Source: Cellulomonas sp. ES6 (GTDB lineage Bacteria; Actinomycetota; Actinomycetes; Actinomycetales; Cellulomonadaceae). Taken from it: a DNA stretch of 64,000 bases. Location of the stretch: the NCBI RefSeq assembly GCF_030053835.1, contig NZ_CP125655.1:930001-994000 (forward strand), given 5' to 3'. This document shows, piece after piece, positions 58,624-64,000 of this stretch (the stretch's first letter is position 1; each line of letters begins with the position of its first letter). Position numbers and translations under genes: made by a program. A model generated the notes under the pieces. That model worked only from the letters and a program-made list of their open reading frames with translations. It searched no databases and was not told the DNA's origin.

Positions 58624-59142
58624 ATGAGCGAGCAGCGTCGCGAGCACTCGGTCCGTCCCGCGGAGCCCGCCGACGCCGCGGGCATCGCGCGGGTGCACGT
58701 CGAGACGTGGCGCCACGCGTACGCGGGCATGGTGCCGGGCTCCTACCTGGCGTCGCTCGACGTCGACAGCCGCACCGAGGCCTGGCAGCGGTACCTCGCG
58801 CCCGGGAGCCGCGTCCGCGCGTGGGTCGCGACGGTGGACGACGAGGTGGTCGGCTTCATCTCGCTGGGCCCGTCGCAGGACGAGGACGCCGAGCGGGGCA
58901 CGCTGCAGGTCTACGCGATCTACCTCGAACCGGGCCTGTGGGGCTCGGGCGCCGCCCGCGAGCTGCTGCGGACCGCGCTCGCCGACGTGCCCCCGCGCAC
59001 GGCCGTGACGCTGTGGGTGTTCGCGGAGAACGAGCGCGCCCGGCACTTCTACCGGCGGCACGGGTTCCAGCCGGACGGCACCGAGCGCACCGAGGAGCTG
59101 GGCGGGACGGACCTGCTGGAGGTCCGGTACCGCCGGCGCTGA
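58624..59142 (+). CDS. GNAT-family N-acetyltransferase
   Basis: A 172-residue acetyltransferase. The N-terminal SVRPAEPADAAGIARVHVETWRHAYAGMVP is typical of the RimI-like/phosphinothricin subgroup. Motif A is QVYAIYLEPGLWGSGAARELL, with the acetyl-CoA pyrophosphate loop GLWGSGAA, and motif B is NERARHFYRRHGF. The acceptor is unknown. Start: ATG at 58624 (MSEQRREHSVR). The transcription start may be close, since TGTGGCACGCTGG precedes it. An in-frame ATG at 58606 exists, but it lies in that promoter-like stretch. Confidence 0.88.
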   Translation: MSEQRREHSVRPAEPADAAGIARVHVETWRHAYAGMVPGSYLASLDVDSRTEAWQRYLAPGSRVRAWVATVDDEVVGFISLGPSQDEDAERGTLQVYAIYLEPGLWGSGAARELLRTALADVPPRTAVTLWVFAENERARHFYRRHGFQPDGTERTEELGGTDLLEVRYRRR

Positions 59143-59205
59143 CCCTCGCCCGGCGCCGACCCCCTCGGCCGGCGCGGACCTCCCCGGGTCCGGCCCGCCG
59201 GCCCG

Positions 59206-60231
59206 TCAGCGGTGGAAGTGCTCCCAGCCGGGCACGGCGTGCGGCGGCCGGCCGGCGACGAGGACGGTGCCGGCGGGAGCACCCGCGTCGGGCTCCCGGA
59301 CACGGCCGACCACCCGGAAGCCCGCCGGCACCGCGCCGGGCGGGAACGACGCGAGCAGCCCGTGGTCCTCCCCGCCGCCGAGCGCCCACGCGACAGGGTC
59401 GGCCCCGAGCGCCGCGGCCGCGCCCCGGAGCGCCGCCAGGTCGTCCGCCAGCGCGCTCCGCGGGTCGTCGAGGTCGAGCACGACCCGGCTCGCCGCGGCG
59501 ATCCGGGCGGCGTCGCGCAGCAGCCCGTCGGAGACGTCGAGCATCGCGGTGGCACCCGCGCGCGCGGCCTCGGGGCCGGCGGCGAGCGGCGGCTGCGGGC
59601 GTCGGTAGACCCGCACCGCGTCGGGCCCCGCCTCCGGGCGCCCGGCGTCCAGCAGCGCGAGCCCCGCGGCGGACCTGCCGACCGTGCCCGCGAGCGCGAG
59701 CACGTCGCCGGGCCGCGCACCCGAGCGCAGCACCGGCTCACGGCCACCCAGGTCCCCGTGCACGGTGACCGCGACGACCACGGCGCCGCCGCCCGACAGG
59801 TCGCCGCCGACGACGCCCGCGCCGACCGTGCGGCAGGCCTCGCCGAGCCCGCGCGCGAGCCCCTCGACCCACGCCACCGGCAGGTCCCCCGGTGCGACGA
59901 GGGACACGACGAGCGCCGTGGGACGCGCGCCCATCGCGGCGACGTCGGCCAGGTTCTGCATCGCCGCCCGCCAGCCGACGTCCTCGCCGCTCGACCACCC
60001 GAGCCGGAAGTGCCGGTCCTCCACCAGGACGTCCGTGGAGACCACGAACCGGCCGTCGGGCGCCCCCAGCACGGCGGCGTCGTCGCCCGGGCCGAGCAGG
60101 GTGCGGTCACCCGCGGGCAGGTGCGGGAAGATCCGGGCCAGCAGGTCGTCCTCGGACACGTCGGCGACCACCGGGGCGCGGCCGCCGTCCCCCGGGGTCA
60201 CAGCGGCGTCGGGGGCTGCGGCGTCGGTCAC
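59206..60231 (-). CDS. thiL: Thiamine-monophosphate kinase
   Basis: A 341-residue ThiL, which makes thiamine diphosphate from thiamine monophosphate in the last step of cofactor synthesis. Family features: LLGPGDDAAVLGAPDGRFVVSTDVLVEDRHFRL at the N-terminus, with DD and D/H metal ligands; NLADVAAMGARPTALVVSL; VGAGVVGGDLSGGGAVVVAVT; ATAMLDVSDGLLRDAARIA; and the late GGGEDHGLLASFP. Start: GTG at 60231, with GTG at 60240 as an alternative. It is divergent from the DUF3515 lipoprotein gene, 42 bases away. Confidence 0.95.
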   Translation of the reverse strand: MTDAAAPDAAVTPGDGGRAPVVADVSEDDLLARIFPHLPAGDRTLLGPGDDAAVLGAPDGRFVVSTDVLVEDRHFRLGWSSGEDVGWRAAMQNLADVAAMGARPTALVVSLVAPGDLPVAWVEGLARGLGEACRTVGAGVVGGDLSGGGAVVVAVTVHGDLGGREPVLRSGARPGDVLALAGTVGRSAAGLALLDAGRPEAGPDAVRVYRRPQPPLAAGPEAARAGATAMLDVSDGLLRDAARIAAASRVVLDLDDPRSALADDLAALRGAAAALGADPVAWALGGGEDHGLLASFPPGAVPAGFRVVGRVREPDAGAPAGTVLVAGRPPHAVPGWEHFHR

Positions 60232-60273
60232 GCCCGTCACGGTAGCGCCCGCCGGCCGGGTTACCGTGACGGG

Positions 60274-60876
60274 GTGACCGCCCGCACCACGTCCGCGCCC
60301 GCCGGCCCGCACCCCGCGGGCTCCCGCTCCGGCACGGCGCCGCGGCACCGCGCGGCGGCCCGGGCGGGGGTGGTCGCGGCCGTCGCCCTCGCCGGGGCCG
60401 CGCTGGCGGGGTGCGCACCGCAGGTCGGCGTCACCGTCGCCCCGCACGCGACGGACCCCGCCTGCGCCCGCGTCGTGCTCACGCTGCCCGACTCGCTGGG
60501 CGACGGCCTGGACGAGGTCCGCACCACCAGCCAGGCGACCGCGGCGTGGGGCGACCCGTCCGACCCGGTGACGCTGCGCTGCGGCGTGGAGGTGCCCGGC
60601 CCGACCACCGAGCAGTGCGTGACGATGGAGACCGCGAGCGGGCCGGGCATCGACTGGCTCGTGCGCGCCGAGGCGGAGGCGGCGGACGGCGCGAACGCGC
60701 CCGCGGACCCCGCCGAGAACCCGGGCTCGTCCGACTGGACCTTCGTGACCTACGGGCGCGACCCCGCGGTGGAGGTCCACGTGCCGGCCGCCGTCGTGGC
60801 GGAGCGGTCGACGTCGTTCCTCGACGCCCTCAGCCCGGCGATCGCGCAGGTCGAGGCGACGCGCTCCTGCGTCTGA
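60274..60876 (+). CDS. DUF3515 lipoprotein
   Basis: A 200-residue exported protein. It has a basic N-terminus and the signal peptide GVVAAVALAGAALAGC, whose lipobox Cys is near 48. The body fits DUF3515: DPACARVVLTLPDSLGD, the TRLRCGVE-like VTLRCGVEVPGPT, DWLVRAEAE, and WTFVTYGRDPAVEVHVPA. There are three conserved cysteines and a C-terminal RSCV. The function of the family is not known; it is near thiL and ddl in many actinobacteria. GTG start at 60274 overlaps the -10 region, so the mRNA may be leaderless. It is convergent with ddl, four bases apart. Confidence 0.85.
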   Translation: MTARTTSAPAGPHPAGSRSGTAPRHRAAARAGVVAAVALAGAALAGCAPQVGVTVAPHATDPACARVVLTLPDSLGDGLDEVRTTSQATAAWGDPSDPVTLRCGVEVPGPTTEQCVTMETASGPGIDWLVRAEAEAADGANAPADPAENPGSSDWTFVTYGRDPAVEVHVPAAVVAERSTSFLDALSPAIAQVEATRSCV

Positions 60877-60880
60877 CCGC

Positions 60881-62014
60881 TCAGCGCAGCCCGGTGGGGC
60901 GCTCGAGCGCCAGCCGCAGCAGCTCGTCCAGCAGGTCGGGGTAGGACAGGCCGCTCTGCTGCCACATGCGCGGGTACATCGAGAACGGCGTGAACCCCGG
61001 CATGGTGTTGATCTCGTTCACCACCACGTCGCCGTCGGGCGTGACGAACACGTCGACGCGGGCCAGGCCCTCGCCGTCCACCGCCTCGAACGTGCGGACG
61101 GCGACGTCCTGCACCCGCGCGATCACGTCCGCCGGCAGGTCGGCGGGGCAGGACAGCTCGACGGCGGCCTCGTCGAGGTACTTCGCCTCGAAGTCGTAGA
61201 ACCCGTGGCGGTCGTCGGTGACGACGATCTCGCCCGGCAGCGACGCGCGCGGTCGGGAGCCGCCGCGGCCCCCGAGCACGGCGCACTCGATCTCGCGCCC
61301 GACGATCGCGGCCTCGACGACGACCTTCGGGTCGTGCCGCTGCGCCTCCGCGACGGCGGCGGGCAGGTCGGCCAGGTCGGTCACGCGGGTGATGCCGATG
61401 CTGGAGCCGGCGCGGGCGGGCTTGACGAACAGCGGCAGCCCGAGCGCCTCGACGCGCGCCCGCACGCCGTCGCGGTCGGTGGCCAGGTCGTCGCCCCGCA
61501 GCGTGACGTAGGGGCCCACGGGCAGGCCCGCGCCCGCGAGCACGACCTTCATGAAGTGCTTGTCCATGCCGACCGCCGACGCGAGGACGCCGGCGCCGAC
61601 GTAGCGCACGTCCGCGAGCTCGAGCATGCCCTGGAGCGTGCCGTCCTCGCCGAACGGCCCGTGCAGCAGCGGGAGCACCACGTCGACGGCGCCCAGGGCG
61701 GCCGCGGGCACGCCCGGCTCGATGACCTGGAGCTCGCGCGACCCGGCCTCCTGCGGCAGCAGCACCTGCTCCGGCGCCGCCTCGACCTCCGGCAGCCGCC
61801 CGTCGACGATCGCCCACCGGTCCGGGTCGTCGGCGACGCGCACCCAGCGGCCCTGCGGGGTGATGCCGATGGGCAGCACGTCGTACCGGTCGCGGTCGAT
61901 CGCACGCAGCACGGCGCCGGCGGTGGCGCACGAGATCGCGTGCTCGCTGGAGCGCCCGCCGAACAGGACGAGGACGCGCGGACGGGCGGACGGGGACTGC
62001 TCGGTGCTGGACAT
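60881..62014 (-). CDS. ddl: D-alanine--D-alanine ligase
   Basis: A 377-residue Ddl of the ATP-grasp fold, which joins two D-alanines for peptidoglycan. RPRVLVLFGGRSSEHAISC is the family start. LLHGPFGEDGTLQGMLEL, MDKHFMKVVLAGAGLPV, PLFVKPARAGSSIGITRV and the metal-binding INTMPGFTPFSMYP follow. The actinobacterial insertion about residues 60-110 is present. The serine-tyrosine region typical of D-Ala ligases is kept. There is no sign of a vancomycin-type D-Lac ligase. Start: ATG at 62014. Confidence 0.95.
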   Translation of the reverse strand: MSSTEQSPSARPRVLVLFGGRSSEHAISCATAGAVLRAIDRDRYDVLPIGITPQGRWVRVADDPDRWAIVDGRLPEVEAAPEQVLLPQEAGSRELQVIEPGVPAAALGAVDVVLPLLHGPFGEDGTLQGMLELADVRYVGAGVLASAVGMDKHFMKVVLAGAGLPVGPYVTLRGDDLATDRDGVRARVEALGLPLFVKPARAGSSIGITRVTDLADLPAAVAEAQRHDPKVVVEAAIVGREIECAVLGGRGGSRPRASLPGEIVVTDDRHGFYDFEAKYLDEAAVELSCPADLPADVIARVQDVAVRTFEAVDGEGLARVDVFVTPDGDVVVNEINTMPGFTPFSMYPRMWQQSGLSYPDLLDELLRLALERPTGLR

Positions 62015-62083
62015 CGCCCGCGAGCCTAGTCGCAGCGTGGGACGCGCGAGGGCGGCACGCGGTCGCGGCGTACCCTGCGCTGC

Positions 62084-63247
62084 GTGACGCACCCCGACCC
62101 CACCGCCCTCGCCCGCGAGACGCTCGCCGTGACCGCCGGACGCCCGCCGCGCGCCCAGGGCGCCCCGGTCAACCCGCCCGTCGTGCTGTCCTCGACGTAC
62201 GTGTCGCAGGGCGTGCCGCAGCCGGGCGAGCTGATGTACGCGCGCGGCGACACCGAGACGTGGGGGCCGTTCGAGCAGACGCTCGGCGCGCTGGAGGGCT
62301 CGACCCACCCGGCGCTCGTGTACGGCTCCGGCATGGCGGCGATCGCCGCGGCGCTCTCGCTGGTCCCGCACGGCGGGCGCCTGGTGCTGCCGCGGCACGC
62401 CTACCAGGTGACGCTGGGGTACGCGCGCGACCTCGCCGAGCGCTCGGACGTCGAGGTGGACCACGTCGACGTCGCGGACACCGCGGCGGTCGTCGCGGCC
62501 CTCGACCCGTCCACCTCCCCCACGGGCAGGCCGACGTCGCTGCTGTGGGTCGAGTCCCCCACGAACCCGATGCTCGAGGTGGCGGACCTCCCGGCCCTGG
62601 TCGCGGCCGGCCACGCCGCCGGCGCGCTGGTCGCGGTCGACAACACGTTCGCGACGCCGCTCGTGCAGCGGCCGCTCGAGCACGGGGCCGACGTCGTCGT
62701 GCACTCCGTGACGAAGTACCTCGCGGGCCACAGCGACGTCGTGCTCGGCGCGGTGCTCACGGACGACGCGGCGCTGCGGGAGCGGCTGCACACCTACCGG
62801 ACGGTGCACGGCGCGATCGCCGGCCCGTTCGAGGTGTACCTGGCGCTGCGCGGCGTCCGGACGCTCGCGCTGCGGGTCGAGCGCTCGCAGCGCACCGCGC
62901 TCGACCTCGCGCACCGCCTCGCCGCCCACCCCGGCGTCGTCGAGGTGCGCCACCCGGGCCTGCCGGGCGACCCGGGCCACGCCCGCGCGACCGCGCAGAT
63001 GGCCGGCTACGGCTCGATCATCGGGCTGCGCCCGGCGGGCGGCGCGGCCGGGGCGGACGCGGTCGTCGAGCGGCTGCGGCTGTGGGTGCCGGCCACCAGC
63101 CTCGGCGGGGTGGAGTCCAGCATCGAGCGCCGCCGCCGGTTCGCGACGGAGTCCCCCACGGTCCCGGAGGACCTGCTCCGCCTCTCGGTCGGCATCGAGG
63201 ACGTCGAGGACCTCTGGCGCGACCTCGCCCAGGCGCTCCCCTCCTGA
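62084..63247 (+). CDS. Cystathionine gamma-synthase/lyase family PLP enzyme
   Basis: A 387-residue Cys/Met-metabolism PLP enzyme. The N-terminal [16 protein letters not shown] holds substrate-phase residues, [15 protein letters not shown] is the PLP phosphate loop, and [38 protein letters not shown] holds the PLP-binding Asp and the Schiff-base Lys in [23 protein letters not shown] and [12 protein letters not shown] complete the fold. Gamma-synthase, gamma-lyase and related roles cannot be told apart from the sequence. Start: GTG at 62084, divergent from ddl by about 70 bases. A nested palindrome follows its stop. Confidence 0.88.
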   Translation: MTHPDPTALARETLAVTAGRPPRAQGAPVNPPVVLSSTYVSQGVPQPGELMYARGDTETWGPFEQTLGALEGSTHPALVYGSGMAAIAAALSLVPHGGRLVLPRHAYQVTLGYARDLAERSDVEVDHVDVADTAAVVAALDPSTSPTGRPTSLLWVESPTNPMLEVADLPALVAAGHAAGALVAVDNTFATPLVQRPLEHGADVVVHSVTKYLAGHSDVVLGAVLTDDAALRERLHTYRTVHGAIAGPFEVYLALRGVRTLALRVERSQRTALDLAHRLAAHPGVVEVRHPGLPGDPGHARATAQMAGYGSIIGLRPAGGAAGADAVVERLRLWVPATSLGGVESSIERRRRFATESPTVPEDLLRLSVGIEDVEDLWRDLAQALPS

Positions 63248-63284
63248 CCCTCCCGCCCGGTCCTCCTGTGCGACCTGCGGACCT

Positions 63285-63354
63285 GCGAGGTCGTCACGTC
63301 CGGCCGAGGTCGTCAGCCCGGCCTGACGACCTCGGCTCGAGCTGACGACCTCGC
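63285..63354. repeat. Nested double palindrome between convergent genes
   Basis: Four copies of the unit gaggtcgtca are present: outer gcgaggtcgtca (63285-63296) with tgacgacctcgc (63343-63354), and inner ccgaggtcgtcag (63304-63316) with ctgacgacctcgg (63323-63335). The inner stem has a 6-base loop, cccggc. It has the same architecture and loop size as the element at 3.85 kb but a different sequence. Confidence 0.85.
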
Positions 63355-63357
63355 GCG

Positions 63358-64000
63358 TCAGCGGATCGTGAACGGGGCGCGCAGGAGCGCGGCGTCGCGG
63401 GAGCTCGGGCCGACCAGGAGGTCGAACTCGCCGGGCTCGATGACGCGGCGGCCGGCGGCGTCGACGATCGTGCAGTCCGCGACCGGCACCTCCAGCGCGA
63501 CGCGCACCGACTCGCCGGGGGCGACGTCGACCTGCCGGAACGCCTTGAGCTCCTTGTCGGCCCACGAGACCGACGTCACGCGGTCCGAGACGTAGACCTG
63601 CACGGTCTCCCGCACGGGCCGCGCGCCGGTGTTGCGGACCGTGATCTCGGCCCGGACCACGTCGCCGGCGCCCAGGTCGGTGGCCGCGAGCGCGAGGTCG
63701 GCGTACTCGACGGTGGAGTACGTGAGGCCCTCCCCGAACGCGAACGCCGGCCGCTGGGTGAGGTCGGCGTAGCGGTCGCCGTGCTGGCCGCGGATCTGGT
63801 TGTAGTACGTCGGCTGCTGGCCGACGTGCCGCGCGAACGACACGGGCAGGCGGCCGGACGGCTCGGCGAGCCCGAGCAGCAGCTCCGCGAGCGCCCGGCC
63901 GCCCTGCATGCCGGGGTTCGCGGCCCACACGAGGGCGTCCGCGCCGAGCGCCGACTCGGGCAGCACCAGCGGCTTCGAGGCCAGCAGCACCACGACGAGC
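63358..64000 (-). CDS. Beta-glucosidase, GH3 family (5' partial)
   Basis: The C-terminal 214 or so residues of a glycoside hydrolase family 3 enzyme, whose N-terminal catalytic domain lies beyond the right edge. PLVLPESALGADALVWAANPGMQGGRALAELLLG and PSGRLPVSFARHVGQQPTYYN are the (alpha/beta)6 domain. YNQIRGQHGDRYADL and FAFGEGLTYSTVEYADL lead to the fibronectin III-like end (TVRNTGARPVRETVQVYVSD, LKAFRQVDVAPGESVRVAL). Such enzymes release glucose or xylose from oligosaccharides. There is no sign of export in this part. The gene stops just before the convergent palindrome. Confidence 0.93.
   Translation of the reverse strand, partial: LVVVLLASKPLVLPESALGADALVWAANPGMQGGRALAELLLGLAEPSGRLPVSFARHVGQQPTYYNQIRGQHGDRYADLTQRPAFAFGEGLTYSTVEYADLALAATDLGAGDVVRAEITVRNTGARPVRETVQVYVSDRVTSVSWADKELKAFRQVDVAPGESVRVALEVPVADCTIVDAAGRRVIEPGEFDLLVGPSSRDAALLRAPFTIR

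Overview
The window is chromosomal DNA of a very high-GC actinobacterium. The gene order in 28-37 kb (rplU-rpmA-obg-proB-proA-nadD-rsfS beside rne) and in 48-58 kb (mutM-rnc-rpmF-DUF177-sepIVA-coaD-rsmD ... recG-DAK2-rpmB) is typical of Micrococcales. The two mevalonate-pathway genes, the cydABDC cluster next to a DosS-like kinase, and a beta-glucosidase at the right edge make a Cellulomonas-like organism the best guess. That is an inference from gene content and composition; no 16S gene is present.

Layout. 0-4 kb: a truncated MFS exporter, a DtxR/MntR-type regulator and a membrane alpha/beta hydrolase. 4-7.5 kb: an LLM-family oxidoreductase, then HMG-CoA reductase and HMG-CoA synthase, the entry steps of the mevalonate pathway. 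7.5-15 kb: single metabolic genes (secreted lipoprotein, CPWA-type GST, ring-cleaving-type VOC dioxygenase, CYTH, GNAT, Nudix, epimerase, DUF2200). 14.9-21.3 kb: a GAF histidine kinase and response regulator, then etfB-etfA plus a fumarate-reductase-like flavoprotein, followed by divergent Lrp/AsnC and DUF2000 genes. This etf locus is the best candidate here for an uncharacterised redox system. 21.4-25.4 kb: an HSL esterase, two lipoproteins, repeat-rich spacers and tRNA-Ala(GGC).

25.4-37.5 kb (all on the minus strand): rne with its own terminator; the promoter-led rplU-rpmA-obg-proB-proA-small membrane protein-nadD-Pro/Ala-rich membrane protein-rsfS-phosphatase run. 37.9-46.8 kb: cydABDC (cytochrome bd oxidase and its ABC assembly exporter), a DosS/DevS-like GAF-GAF kinase overlapping cydC, and a convergent DevR-like regulator. 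A CRP-like palindrome lies upstream of cydA. 46.8-64 kb: a D-2-hydroxyacid dehydrogenase, DNA repair, RNA and ribosome housekeeping genes, an ABC exporter pair, thiL, a DUF3515 lipoprotein, ddl, a gamma-type PLP enzyme and the C-terminal part of a GH3 glycosidase.

Two cross-cutting observations matter to anyone using this sequence. First, nadD, proA, rne, cydA and one membrane protein, all between 27.9 and 39.3 kb, are broken by small indels, mostly one base missing in or beside a short C/G run. Because these genes are conserved and mostly essential, sequence errors are the likeliest cause. Second, several gene junctions carry nested palindromes built from four copies of a locus-specific unit of about 9-19 bp. 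They look like a structural family of intergenic elements rather than ordinary terminators.
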